The notes under the pieces were generated by a model that saw only the letters and a list, made by a program, of their open reading frames with translations, ran no database searches and had not been told where the DNA came from. From the NCBI GenBank assembly GCA_017467625.1, contig JAFUSN010000004.1, positions 62,001 to 126,000 of the forward strand: a stretch of 64,000 nucleotides of DNA. Reading direction: 5' to 3'. The stretch is from RGIG1681 sp017467625 (GTDB taxonomy: Bacteria; Bacillota; Clostridia; Christensenellales; UBA1242). The first letter of the stretch is position 1. Each line of letters starts with the position of its first letter. Of the stretch, positions 52,927 through 62,685 are shown one piece after another. Position numbers and translations under genes: made by a program.

Positions 52927-54693
52927 TTTTTCTTCATATAAAATTTCAAATTCATTTTCATTTAAGGTTAAGCTTGTTGTTTTCTTTTCTCCAAAAAATC
53001 TTTTAAATTTTTTGTCAACATCAAAACTTATTTTAGTTTGCGCAAGATTTATTAAAACAACCACATGAGTTCTTTTTCCAACTCTTTCAAAAACAAATTT
53101 TCCATTTTCACTATAAATTATGTTTAATTCACCATCTTTGAGTGCTTCAAGTTTTCTAATTTTTGAAAGTTTTTTCACAAATTTATAAATGTCATTATTA
53201 TAATTTTCCCAATCAAAACAACCTCTTGAACTTCCATCATTGTTTTCCATAGCATATTCATCACCATAAAAACATGATGGGACACCTTGAAGTGTGAAAA
53301 TTAAAACAAAACAAATTTTTAATAGTTTTTTGGAAAGTTCTTTGTTAAAGTTTGTAATTAAGTTCAGTTCTGTGAAAATTCTATTTGTGTCATGAGTTCC
53401 AAGAAAATTCATTAAATTATCAAGAACAACTTTTGGATAGTTGTTTTGAAGCATGCGAATTGTTGAAACAAGCGTGTTTGGTTCTTTTGTTTTCATGTAT
53501 TCCAAAATTGAAACTTTAATTGGATAGTTCATAACAGAGTTCAATTGATTATGAACAAAATATTGTCTTCGAAAATCATAACTAATTTTAGTTGCGGCGT
53601 CTTCCCACACCTCACCCATAATTACTCTATCTTTTCCAAATTGTTTAACTTTGTTTGAAATTTTTTTAACAAACCCATCATTAATTTCATCAACAACATC
53701 AAGCCTAACCCCAAAAACTCCAAGTTTCATAAACTTTTCAATGACGCCTCCGTCACCAGCAATGAACTCTTGAAATTCTGTGCAATCACCACGAATTGCG
53801 GGAAGGGTATCAATACCCCACCACGACTCATATTTATCGGGATATTCGTAAAATGTATACCATGAATAATAAGGCGAATTTTGACTGTTATAAGCACCAA
53901 CAGAATTATATCTATTTTCTCTGTTGAAATAGATTGAATCGCTTCCAGTGTGGTTATAAACTCCGTCAATAATAATTTTTATTCCACGCTTATCAGCTTC
54001 ATCAATAAGCTTTTTAAATTCTTCTTCAGTTCCAAACATCTCATCTGGCTTTGTGTAGTCACCAGTGTCATATTTATGGTTGCTGCTTGCCTGGCTAATT
54101 GGATTAAAATAAATTATTGTTACGCCTAAATCCTTTAAATAATCAAGTTTAGACATAACTCCTTTAAAGTTTCCACCAAACACTTCTTGATTAATTAAAA
54201 TTGGATTAGTTGTGTTTTTATGAATTGCGCCACCCCAGTCCTTTCTTAAAACAAAAGGTTCTCTTGATTTTACTTTTCCAACTTTGCAAAATCTATCAAC
54301 ATAAATTTGATAAATCATTCCGCCTTGCATTGAATTTGTGCAAACATATTCTTCTTCAAGCACCGCTTGGAAAAAATCATTTCCACGGAAGTTTTCAAGA
54401 GCCGAATAACTATCGTCGGTTTTATTTAAATAAAATTCTCCATCGTTGGTTAAAACTTTAAAGTTATACCAAAAATGCCCACTTGTTTCAAATTTTTTGC
54501 ACAGGAAAAATTTGCCATTAATATTTTTCATTTCAATTTCTTCATAATATGAATTGTCGTCATTGTGAAAAATCATTGTTATGGCATTTGGTTTATTTTC
54601 ATAGCAAACAGAAAACGAAACTTCTGTTCCTTTTACCACTGGCCCTTTTGGCTTTTTAAAAAGCAAAGGGTCAAACCAAATGGATTGTTTCAT
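52924..54693 (-). CDS. GH13 alpha-amylase/neopullulanase-like enzyme
   Basis: Hydrolase of alpha-1,4 glucans. An N-terminal beta domain (about 1-120) precedes a TIM barrel that starts at MQGGMIYQIYVDRF. The catalytic triad is D332 (GVRLDVVDE), E361 (GEVWED) and D435 (LGTHDTNR). DGVYNHTG marks region I and FNPISQASSNHKYDTGDY the substrate cleft. No signal peptide, so it works in the cytosol, which fits maltodextrin or glycogen breakdown as cyclomaltodextrinase or neopullulanase. 589 residues. Last gene of the glycogen operon, 24 bases after glgP. Confidence 0.9.
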   Translation of the reverse strand: MKQSIWFDPLLFKKPKGPVVKGTEVSFSVCYENKPNAITMIFHNDDNSYYEEIEMKNINGKFFLCKKFETSGHFWYNFKVLTNDGEFYLNKTDDSYSALENFRGNDFFQAVLEEEYVCTNSMQGGMIYQIYVDRFCKVGKVKSREPFVLRKDWGGAIHKNTTNPILINQEVFGGNFKGVMSKLDYLKDLGVTIIYFNPISQASSNHKYDTGDYTKPDEMFGTEEEFKKLIDEADKRGIKIIIDGVYNHTGSDSIYFNRENRYNSVGAYNSQNSPYYSWYTFYEYPDKYESWWGIDTLPAIRGDCTEFQEFIAGDGGVIEKFMKLGVFGVRLDVVDEINDGFVKKISNKVKQFGKDRVIMGEVWEDAATKISYDFRRQYFVHNQLNSVMNYPIKVSILEYMKTKEPNTLVSTIRMLQNNYPKVVLDNLMNFLGTHDTNRIFTELNLITNFNKELSKKLLKICFVLIFTLQGVPSCFYGDEYAMENNDGSSRGCFDWENYNNDIYKFVKKLSKIRKLEALKDGELNIIYSENGKFVFERVGKRTHVVVLINLAQTKISFDVDKKFKRFFGEKKTTSLTLNENEFEILYEEK

Positions 54694-54717
54694 AATTTTT
54701 CCCCCTTTGCTTTTTAA

Positions 54718-57141
54718 TTACTCTTCATTTTTCTTTAAATTCCAAATTCGAGAAGCATAGTCCTCAATTGCTCTATCGGATGAGAAATAACCCATTGAAG
54801 CAATTGCTTTAAGAGATTTTTTATTCCATTCAATTTGATCTTTATAGCATGCATCCATCTTGTAATGTGCATCGATATAAGAATCAAAATCAGCTAAACA
54901 CATATATGCATCTTGATAGTTTGAATGTCCAAGTAAATAATCAACAATATCAGTAAAGTTTTCACCACCAACACCGTCACTTAATTTATCAAGAACCATT
55001 CTAACCCTTTCACTTCCAATGTAATAGTCAGTCGCATTGTACCCTCTGCTTTTGATTTTTTCTACCTCGTCAGCAGTAAGTCCAAATTCAAACACATTTT
55101 CATGTCCAACTTCATCGGCAATTTCAATGTTTGCACCATCAACCGTGCACATCATTAATGCACCATTAAACACGGCTTTCATGTTTCCAGTTCCAGAAGC
55201 CTCACGACCCGCAAGTGAAATTTGCTGCGAAACTTCGGTTGCCGGCATCAAAAGTTCTGCAACTGAAACAGAATAGTTTTCAACAAACACAACCTTAATT
55301 TTACTTGAAAGAAGTGGATCATTATCAATTTCAACAGAAATTTGATTTATAAGTTTAATTATACGCTTTGCCATGTAATATCCTGGTGCAGCCTTTCCTG
55401 AAAAAATGAATACTTGCGGAACAACTTCTTCATTGGGATTATTCCTAATTTGGCACATTAAGTAAATTATTCTCAAAGCGTTCATAAGCTGCCTTTTATA
55501 TTCATGAATACGCTTAACTTGAACATCAAATCTTGCATTAGGATTGATTTCAATTTGTTGTGTTTTTTGTAAATATTCAGCAAAACGCTTTTTATTTTCA
55601 AGTTTAATTTCATGAAGATTATTTAAAACCGCATCATCATTTATAAACTTTAATAAATTTGTAAGTTCAGTTGCACGAGTGTAGTAACCATTTCCAATTA
55701 ATGAAGTGATAAACTTATCAAGCTTTGGATTTGCTTGTGCAAGCCACCTTCTTTGAGTTACACCATTCGTAATATTTGTAAATCTTCCAGAAAAAATTTC
55801 AGCATAATCTTGGAAAAGTTTTGTTTTTAAAATATGGCTATGAATTTTAGCAACTCCATTAACTGCATAGCTTGCATAAACTGCAAGATTTGCCATATAA
55901 ACATTATCTCCACTGATGATTGCCATTTGTTCAATTTTTCTGTAATCATTTTTGAAAAACTCTCCAAGTTCAATTCTAAAACGCCTGTCAAGTTCACGCA
56001 AAATAAGCGCAATTCTTGGAATATATTTTTCAATCATTTTCATTGATTTTACTTCAAGAGCTTCGGATAAAACCGTATGATTTGTGTAACTTATTGTGTT
56101 TTTAACATAGCTCCATGAATCGTCCCAACCCATTCCATACTTATCCATCAATAGACGCATCATTTCAGGTATGCAAAGAACCGGATGAGTGTCGTTAATA
56201 TGAATTGAAACATAACGAGGAATATGCCTTGCAAGAGTGTGTTTTAAAAAGAAATCATTTAAAATATTTTGAACTGCAGCAGATGCTAAAAAATATTGCT
56301 GAATAAGTCTTAACGCTTTTCCTTCTTCACGGTTGTCTGCCGGATAGAGAACGCGATTTATGTTTTCAATTGCGTTTTTAACTTTAATTGCACCTTCATA
56401 ATCTCCGTCTTGGAATTTTTTGTTATCAAATCCATTAACTGCCTTTGCTTCCCAAAGTCTGAGCGTTGAGGCTGTATTTGAATTGTATCCACTAATCATC
56501 ATATCGTAAGGAACGGCACGAATCACTGTTGAACCTTCGTAATCATAACTTAATCCATACTCTGAATAGTTTTGTTTAATTTCACCACCAATCAAAACAT
56601 CAACTGCTTTATCTTCACGCGGGGTGAGCCAAACTGAACCAGTGTCAAGCCACTCGTCAGGTGTTTCAATTTGCTTTCCTTCAACAATTTTTTGATTAAA
56701 AAGTCCATTTTCATATTTAATGCAATGGCCAAATGCTGGATATTCCAATGTTGCGAGTGAATCTAAATAACAAGCAGCAAGTCTTCCAAGCCCACCATTT
56801 CCAAGCCCCGCATCCTTTTCAATTAAATAAACTTTCTGAAGATTTTTTTCATACTTTGTTAAAATTTCATCATAAGCCTCTTCAATGCCTAAATTCCAAA
56901 GATTATTCTTTAAATTTCTACCAAGTAAAAATTCAATTGACATGTAGTGGACAATTTTTTTGCTTTTATTTTTATCTCCAGCAACTTTGATCCTTTTTTC
57001 ATGAATTAGTTGATTTGAAATTTGGGCAAGAGCATAGTAGAGCTGTTTGTCATTAGCCCTACTAATATCCACGTTATAATACCCATTTAAATAATCATCT
57101 AACCTCTTTTCTAGCGATGCAACTTGTTGTTTTTTTAACAT
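54718..57141 (-). CDS. glgP: Glycogen phosphorylase
   Basis: Releases glucose-1-phosphate from alpha-glucan ends. The PLP Lys is K655 in EASGTGNMKAVFNG; KDAGLGNGGLGRLAACYLDS and VQVKRIHEYKRQ are family signatures. 807 residues, normal. A GTG two codons earlier (57147) also opens the frame, but AGGAG five bases before the ATG at 57141 favours that start. It follows glgA by eight bases. Confidence 0.96.
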   Translation of the reverse strand: MLKKQQVASLEKRLDDYLNGYYNVDISRANDKQLYYALAQISNQLIHEKRIKVAGDKNKSKKIVHYMSIEFLLGRNLKNNLWNLGIEEAYDEILTKYEKNLQKVYLIEKDAGLGNGGLGRLAACYLDSLATLEYPAFGHCIKYENGLFNQKIVEGKQIETPDEWLDTGSVWLTPREDKAVDVLIGGEIKQNYSEYGLSYDYEGSTVIRAVPYDMMISGYNSNTASTLRLWEAKAVNGFDNKKFQDGDYEGAIKVKNAIENINRVLYPADNREEGKALRLIQQYFLASAAVQNILNDFFLKHTLARHIPRYVSIHINDTHPVLCIPEMMRLLMDKYGMGWDDSWSYVKNTISYTNHTVLSEALEVKSMKMIEKYIPRIALILRELDRRFRIELGEFFKNDYRKIEQMAIISGDNVYMANLAVYASYAVNGVAKIHSHILKTKLFQDYAEIFSGRFTNITNGVTQRRWLAQANPKLDKFITSLIGNGYYTRATELTNLLKFINDDAVLNNLHEIKLENKKRFAEYLQKTQQIEINPNARFDVQVKRIHEYKRQLMNALRIIYLMCQIRNNPNEEVVPQVFIFSGKAAPGYYMAKRIIKLINQISVEIDNDPLLSSKIKVVFVENYSVSVAELLMPATEVSQQISLAGREASGTGNMKAVFNGALMMCTVDGANIEIADEVGHENVFEFGLTADEVEKIKSRGYNATDYYIGSERVRMVLDKLSDGVGGENFTDIVDYLLGHSNYQDAYMCLADFDSYIDAHYKMDACYKDQIEWNKKSLKAIASMGYFSSDRAIEDYASRIWNLKKNEE

Positions 57142-57149
57142 GGTCACTC

Positions 57150-58640
57150 CTATAATAACTCATTATAAACTTCAATATATTCTTTAGCTGTGTTTTTCCA
57201 ACTAAAGTCAATTGACATAACTTTTTTAACTTTGTTTTTCCATTCTTCGTGATTTTGATAATCACTAACCGCTCTTCTTACAGAATATTCAAAATCTTCA
57301 ACACGTTTGCTTGCAAATGTGTATCCATTACCACCATCTGCGCATCCAAAATCATGAATTGTATCTTTAAGTCCGCCAGTTTCTCTAACAATTGGAATTG
57401 TTCCATAACGGCTTGCAACAATTTGTGACAATCCACAAGGCTCTGTTAATGATGGCATAACAAAGATATCCGAACCAGAATAAATTTTCTTTCCAAGTTC
57501 CAAACTAAATCCAATTGAAACATGAACTTTGCTTGGATATTTGTTATTTAAATATCTAAAGAAATCTTCATATTCTCTATCACCTGGGCCAACACCAACA
57601 AATTGAATGTTAAGATCACCAAGCAATCTTTCAATTGAACTCTTAATTAAATCAAAACCTTTATGAACATTCATTCTTGAACAGAATGAAATAATTGGAA
57701 CATTTGGATCAACCCTAAGCCCAAACTCTTTTTGAAGAAGTTCTTTACATTTTGCCTTGTTTTCAAAATTGTTTGCATCATAATTTGCATAAATAATTTT
57801 ATCGGTTGCTGGATTATAAAAGTCATAATCAAGTCCATTTAAAATTCCACGAATTTTCCCTGAATATTCCTTGGCAATTTCATGAAGCCCACAACCATGT
57901 TCAGGAGTTTTAATTTCTTCAGCATAAGATGGACTTACAGTGGTAACTTTATCAGCTGTAACAATTGCAGCTTTTAAAATGTTTACATCATTATCATAGG
58001 TTAAAAGTCCTCTAAACTCTTCACTTATTCCAAGCACATCACCTAAAATTTGACTTCCATAACGACCTTGATACAAGATGTTGTGAATTGTTAAAACCGT
58101 TTTAATTTTATCGTATCTCCAATCCCAGCTTGATGTTTTGAGATAGGTTGGAATTAAAGCGGCTTGCCAATCATTAACATGAATAATGTCTGGAAAGAAA
58201 TTTATTGTTGGCAAAATTTCAAGCACACTTCTTGAGAAAAAGGCAAATCTTTCACCATCATCCATGTAGCCATATTCACCACCATCTCGTTTGAAATATT
58301 TTTCATTATCAATGAAATAATATTTGATTCCTTCATAATCATATTCAAACACGCCACAATATTCCTTTCTCCAAGAAAGCGTTACATAAATGTGACCAAT
58401 AAATTTGAAATCTTTTCTAAAATAATAAGGAATATTAGAATACAATGGAATTATTGTTCTAATATCAAATGATGGGTTTTCCCTTTTAATTTCTTTTGGC
58501 AAACTTCCACAAACATCTGCAAGTCCACCAGTTGCACAAAATGGTTGCGCTTCTGATGCTACAAAAAGAATTGTTTTTGTTATTTCATTTTCTTTCTTTT
58601 CTTTTACAACTTTTTTAGTTGTTGTTTTTGTATTTGTCAC
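57150..58640 (-). CDS. glgA: Glycogen synthase
   Basis: GT5 glucosyltransferase that extends alpha-1,4 chains from NDP-glucose. The N-terminal loop reads CATGGLADVCG where the well-known E. coli enzyme has KTGGL, a substitution of the ADP-glucose-contacting Lys that also occurs in other Firmicute GlgAs as far as I recall. The C-terminal PSLTEPCGLSQ block is intact. A 22-residue Lys/Thr-rich extension precedes the core. The start is GTG at 58640 with AGAGGA eight bases upstream. Lies between glgB and glgP. Confidence 0.95.
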   Translation of the reverse strand: MTNTKTTTKKVVKEKKENEITKTILFVASEAQPFCATGGLADVCGSLPKEIKRENPSFDIRTIIPLYSNIPYYFRKDFKFIGHIYVTLSWRKEYCGVFEYDYEGIKYYFIDNEKYFKRDGGEYGYMDDGERFAFFSRSVLEILPTINFFPDIIHVNDWQAALIPTYLKTSSWDWRYDKIKTVLTIHNILYQGRYGSQILGDVLGISEEFRGLLTYDNDVNILKAAIVTADKVTTVSPSYAEEIKTPEHGCGLHEIAKEYSGKIRGILNGLDYDFYNPATDKIIYANYDANNFENKAKCKELLQKEFGLRVDPNVPIISFCSRMNVHKGFDLIKSSIERLLGDLNIQFVGVGPGDREYEDFFRYLNNKYPSKVHVSIGFSLELGKKIYSGSDIFVMPSLTEPCGLSQIVASRYGTIPIVRETGGLKDTIHDFGCADGGNGYTFASKRVEDFEYSVRRAVSDYQNHEEWKNKVKKVMSIDFSWKNTAKEYIEVYNELL

Positions 58641-58661
58641 TTTCGTATTCCTCTTTCCTTT

Positions 58662-61016
58662 TTAATTTTGAACCTTTCTTGGTCTGCCCCTGCCACGCTT
58701 TGGCTTTACTGGAGCATTTGGATCAACTGGTTTTCTTGGTCTGCCCCTTCCACGCTTTGGCTTTATTGGGGCATTTGGATCAACTGGCTTTCTTGGTCTG
58801 CCTCTGCCACGCTTTGGCTTTACTGGAGCATTTGGATCAATTGGTTTTCTTGGCCTGCCCCTTCCACGCTTTGATTCTTTTTTCTCGGTTTCTTCATTTT
58901 TTATTTCAACAATTTCATGTTTTTCACTTGCTTGAATTTCCTGCTTTTCTTTAACAATAATTTCTTGTGGCTCACGGATTGCAACTTCTGCAAGATTTTC
59001 TTTTTTTACTTCAGCAAAACCATGTTTAAAATGTTTTTTCTCTAAGATTTTTGTAACAATATTTTTAGGTTCAAATTGTGAATTTAATTTTTTAAGTTCA
59101 TTTTCAGCTTCTCTTTTTTCCATGTCTTCAAACATAGATCTAATTTGAATTTTTACTTCACATTTTTTAAGATATATTGCTGAATTTGGTTCTAAATTTA
59201 ATTCAATTGAACTATCAAATCCATTAACTGCAATGTATTCGCTAAAAACCGTTCCTGTTTGTGCGCCATTTCCACCAAATTCCCTTTGGTTTGAACTAAA
59301 CACTTCTTTATATTTTCCATTTTCAACACCAACTCTGTAATGCTCTCTTTTTACTGGTGAGAAGTTGCAAACACAAACTAAAGTTTCACCAGCTTTGTTT
59401 TTTCTTTGAAATGCAACAACATTATTATTTCTATCATCTACAGTAAACCATTTAAAACCTTCCCACGAATAATCAATTTCATAAAGTTCACTTCTGTTTA
59501 AATATTCATGGTTGAGCGCTTTTGTAAATTCTTGCATTGCTTTATGCTTTGGAAATTCTAAAAGCATAAAATCAATTCCCTTGGCATTATTCCACTCATC
59601 AAACTGACCAAATTCAGTTCCCATAAAGGTTAGCTTTTTGCCTGGGTGCGCAAACATATACATTAAAAATGTTCTCATTAAATCAAACTTTTGGTCGTAA
59701 TCTCCAAACATTTTATTTAAAAGTGATCGCTTTCCATAAACAACTTCATCATGTGAAATTGGCAAAATAAAGTTTTCAGAAAAAGCATAGAACATTGAAA
59801 ATGTTAATTTATCATGATTATCTTTTCTGAAAAATGGATCAATTGAAACATAACTTAATGTGTCATTCATCCAACCAATGTTCCATTTATAATTGAATCC
59901 AAGCCCGCCAATATATGCTGGTTTTGTAACCATTGGCCATGCGGTTGACTCTTCAGCAATCATCATAACATTTGGATATTCAGTCAAAACAACAGCATTG
60001 AGTTTTTGCAAAAATGCAATTGCTTCCAAATTTTTGTTTTCACCATTTTCATTTGGAATCCACTCACCATCTTGTTTGTCATAATCAAGATAAAGCATTG
60101 AAGCAACAGCATCAACTCTAATTCCATCAATATGATACTTATCAATAAAGAATGTTGCAGAACTAATTAAGAAACATTGAACTTCATTTCTGCCATGGTC
60201 AAACTTTCTTGTCCCCCATTCTTTAAACTCCATTCTGTCCCAACCTTGGTTTTCATACAAATAACTTCCATCCCATTCAATTAAACCATAGTCATCTTTA
60301 GGGAAATGAGCTGGAACCCAATCCATAATAACACCAATGTTCGCTTTGTGACATTCATTAACAAAATATCTAAAATCATCAGGTGTTCCAAAACGGCTTG
60401 TTACTGAAAAATATCCAGTTACTTGATAACCCCATGAACCATCATAAGGAAACTCTGTTACAGGCATAATTTCAATATGTGTGTATCCCATTTCTTTTAC
60501 ATAAGGGACAAGCTCATCAGCACATTCACGATATGTGTAATAACTTCCGTCATCATGTCTTTTCCATGACATGAAATTAATTTCATAAATGTTCATTGGT
60601 TTTTCATAATGATTTTCAAGAGCTTTTCTTTCATAGTATTTTTTATCGTTCCAATCAAACTGACCAAGAGTGTAAACCTTTGATGCCGTTGCACCGTTTG
60701 TTTCACTATGAAAAGCATATGGATCAGCTTTTAAAAGCGTTCTGTTATCTGCGGTTAAAATTTGATATTTATAGTTATCAAATTGATGAACTTCTGGAAC
60801 ATAAACTTCCCAAACTCCACTGTTTTGAATTAAAGTCATTTTTCCAGCTTCCGCATTCCAACCATTAAAGTCACCAACAACACTTATTTCTTTTGCATTT
60901 GGAGCCCATGCTCTAAACCATGCCCCACCATTTTTATCCGTATGACAACCTAAAAGATTGTATGCATGATAATATGTTCCTTGATGAAATAAATAAATTT
61001 CTTTTGATTTTTCCAT
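58662..61016 (-). CDS. glgB: 1,4-alpha-glucan branching enzyme with AT-hook-like tail
   Basis: Transfers oligoglucan blocks to make alpha-1,6 branches. An N-terminal CBM48 domain (about 10-110) leads to a GH13 barrel with the triad D302 (GIRVDAV), E355 (MIAEES) and D423 (PISHDEVVYG), and the C-terminal beta domain ends near SAIYLKKCE (about 628). A further about 150 residues follow: a charged helical linker (EKKESK and similar), then four copies of a 19-residue unit KRGRGRPRKP(V/I)DPNAP(V/I)KP at 716-784, the last truncated. GRGRPRK equals the AT-hook core of DNA-binding proteins. The catalytic part is of normal length, so the tail is an addition. It overlaps none of its neighbours; 8 bases after malQ. 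Confidence 0.95.
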   Translation of the reverse strand: MEKSKEIYLFHQGTYYHAYNLLGCHTDKNGGAWFRAWAPNAKEISVVGDFNGWNAEAGKMTLIQNSGVWEVYVPEVHQFDNYKYQILTADNRTLLKADPYAFHSETNGATASKVYTLGQFDWNDKKYYERKALENHYEKPMNIYEINFMSWKRHDDGSYYTYRECADELVPYVKEMGYTHIEIMPVTEFPYDGSWGYQVTGYFSVTSRFGTPDDFRYFVNECHKANIGVIMDWVPAHFPKDDYGLIEWDGSYLYENQGWDRMEFKEWGTRKFDHGRNEVQCFLISSATFFIDKYHIDGIRVDAVASMLYLDYDKQDGEWIPNENGENKNLEAIAFLQKLNAVVLTEYPNVMMIAEESTAWPMVTKPAYIGGLGFNYKWNIGWMNDTLSYVSIDPFFRKDNHDKLTFSMFYAFSENFILPISHDEVVYGKRSLLNKMFGDYDQKFDLMRTFLMYMFAHPGKKLTFMGTEFGQFDEWNNAKGIDFMLLEFPKHKAMQEFTKALNHEYLNRSELYEIDYSWEGFKWFTVDDRNNNVVAFQRKNKAGETLVCVCNFSPVKREHYRVGVENGKYKEVFSSNQREFGGNGAQTGTVFSEYIAVNGFDSSIELNLEPNSAIYLKKCEVKIQIRSMFEDMEKREAENELKKLNSQFEPKNIVTKILEKKHFKHGFAEVKKENLAEVAIREPQEIIVKEKQEIQASEKHEIVEIKNEETEKKESKRGRGRPRKPIDPNAPVKPKRGRGRPRKPVDPNAPIKPKRGRGRPRKPVDPNAPVKPKRGRGRPRKVQN
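58665..58871 (-). repeat. 57-bp tandem repeat coding AT-hook-like units in glgB
   Basis: Three full and one partial (12-codon) copies of a 57-base unit, nearly identical in DNA with only a few single-base differences. Each codes KRGRGRPRKP plus a DPNAP-type linker. Confidence 0.95.
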
Positions 61017-61024
61017 ATTTTTCC

Positions 61025-62470
61025 CTATCTATTTTTATTTTTAATTAACTCTTTTAAGTATATGTTATATTTATTTTTTCTGTAATTAGGCTGGAGTTTA
61101 TAAAGCCAATTTCCCTTAGCCGTTCCAGGAGTATTGATTCTACAATCACTCCCTTCGCAAAGAATATCTTGCATTGTAAGCACACAAACATTTGATGATG
61201 TGGAAATTAAATTTTCAATTGCCATTCTAGTTAAAACTTCATTTGAAATTGTTTCAGGCAAATGCAAATATTTACAAATTCTCGCTTTTGATTTTTTATC
61301 TTTTAAAAATCCAACAAATGTGTCATTGTCGTGAGTTCCAAGATATGCAACAGTGTTTTTATCATACTCATGTGGAAGATGTAAATTTTTTCTATCACCA
61401 TCAAAAGCAAATTGCATAACCTTCATTCCCGCAAGACCTGTTTGTTTTCTTAAATCCCTAACATCATCAGAAATTTCTCCAAGGTCCTCAAGAATTAAAT
61501 TTTTGATATCATTCTTTTTAAACTCTTCAAAAATTTCAATTCCTGGACCCTTTATCCATTTTCCTCTTTTAACATTTGTATCACCATAAGGAACTGCAAA
61601 GTAAGATTCAAAACCACGGAAGTGATCAATTCTAACATAGTCATAAATTTTTGAAATATGTTTAAGCCTTGCAATCCACCAAGAGTATCCATGTTTTTTC
61701 ATATATTCATAATCATAAAGTGGATTGTTCCAAATTTGACCTTCTGCATTAAAATAATCACCAGGAACCCCCGAAACAAATTGTGGAAGCCCTGTTTCTT
61801 TATCAATCAAAAAGTTTTCTGTGTTTGAGTAAACATCAGCGCTGTCCATTGCACAATAAATTGGAACATCTCCAATAATTTTTATTCCCTTTTTATTGGC
61901 ATATTTTTTTAATTCTGCCCACTGTTTAAAAAATAAGTATTGAAGGAAAATATAATAAACAATTTCTTCAGAATGTGTTTTGATAAAAACTATTGTTTGT
62001 TCTGAATCAAGGTCTTTATATTCCTTTGGAAAATCTAAATATCCACATCCTAGTTCATCTTTTAAAACCATATAAACCGCATAATCATAAATCCAATCTT
62101 CATTTTCTTCAGTAAATTTATCAATGTTTGTTGAATAATAAAACTTATCAAAAACATAACGAAGCGCTTCCATTTTTCTTTTGCGATATTCCTCAAAAGA
62201 AAGTGTTGAACCAAGCTTAAAAAAGTCAAGCTCTTCATCACTTAAAAGTTTTTCAATATCAATATAAATTGGTTCACCAGCAAATGCAGAAACAGAGCTA
62301 TATGGAGAGCCAACAGAATCCACAATTCCAAGTGGCAAAATTTGCCAATACTTCATTCCAAGATCGCTTAAATAATCAACAAATTCATAAGCCTCTTGAG
62401 AAAAACAACCAAACCCATATTTGTTTGGAATTGATGACACTGGAAGTAAAACACCACAACCTCTTTCCAT
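61025..62470 (-). CDS. malQ: 4-alpha-glucanotransferase (amylomaltase)
   Basis: GH77 enzyme that transfers alpha-1,4 glucan segments between oligosaccharides. RGCGVLLPVSSIPNKYGFG, LPLG, YVRIDHFRGFESY (nucleophile Asp), LILEDLGEIS (acid Glu) and YLGTHDNDT (third Asp) are all present. 481 residues, the usual bacterial size. TGAGGAAAC precedes the ATG. First gene of malQ-glgB-glgA-glgP-amylase. Confidence 0.96.
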   Translation of the reverse strand: MERGCGVLLPVSSIPNKYGFGCFSQEAYEFVDYLSDLGMKYWQILPLGIVDSVGSPYSSVSAFAGEPIYIDIEKLLSDEELDFFKLGSTLSFEEYRKRKMEALRYVFDKFYYSTNIDKFTEENEDWIYDYAVYMVLKDELGCGYLDFPKEYKDLDSEQTIVFIKTHSEEIVYYIFLQYLFFKQWAELKKYANKKGIKIIGDVPIYCAMDSADVYSNTENFLIDKETGLPQFVSGVPGDYFNAEGQIWNNPLYDYEYMKKHGYSWWIARLKHISKIYDYVRIDHFRGFESYFAVPYGDTNVKRGKWIKGPGIEIFEEFKKNDIKNLILEDLGEISDDVRDLRKQTGLAGMKVMQFAFDGDRKNLHLPHEYDKNTVAYLGTHDNDTFVGFLKDKKSKARICKYLHLPETISNEVLTRMAIENLISTSSNVCVLTMQDILCEGSDCRINTPGTAKGNWLYKLQPNYRKNKYNIYLKELIKNKNR

Positions 62471-62514
62471 AGTTTCCTCATTTTGTTATATTAATTATAT
62501 TTTTTTACTATTTT

Positions 62515-62543
62515 ATTATAGAATATATTTTATTTTATGTAAA
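62515..62543 (-). promoter_or_regulatory. Promoter of the glycogen operon
   Basis: TTTACA (62538-62543), 17 bases, TATAAT (62515-62520) on the minus strand, about 38 bases of leader before malQ. The rest of 62544-62645 is very AT-rich and shows no gene. Confidence 0.85.
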
Positions 62544-62650
62544 ATAATTTATTATATTTTTATATGATTTTTTTACATTTTTTAATTTTTTATTCTGTCT
62601 AAATTAAATTTATTCAAAAATTAATAAAAATTCAAAAATTTATTCATAAA

Positions 62651-62680
62651 AAAATCACTGATCTCTCAGTGATTTTTTTT
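62651..62680 (-). terminator. Terminator after gpmI
   Basis: Stem ATCACTGA 62654-62661 / TCAGTGAT 62666-62673 with loop TCTC, and A/T tracts on both sides. Confidence 0.9.
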
Positions 62681-62685
62681 GTTTT

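Noticed and set aside
58619..58954. Plus-strand open frame with repeated CHALALL units in the glgB 3' region, or a CRISPR-like array
   Set aside because: It is the antisense shadow of the AT-hook repeat. The 57-bp units are tandem and coding, without separate unique spacers.
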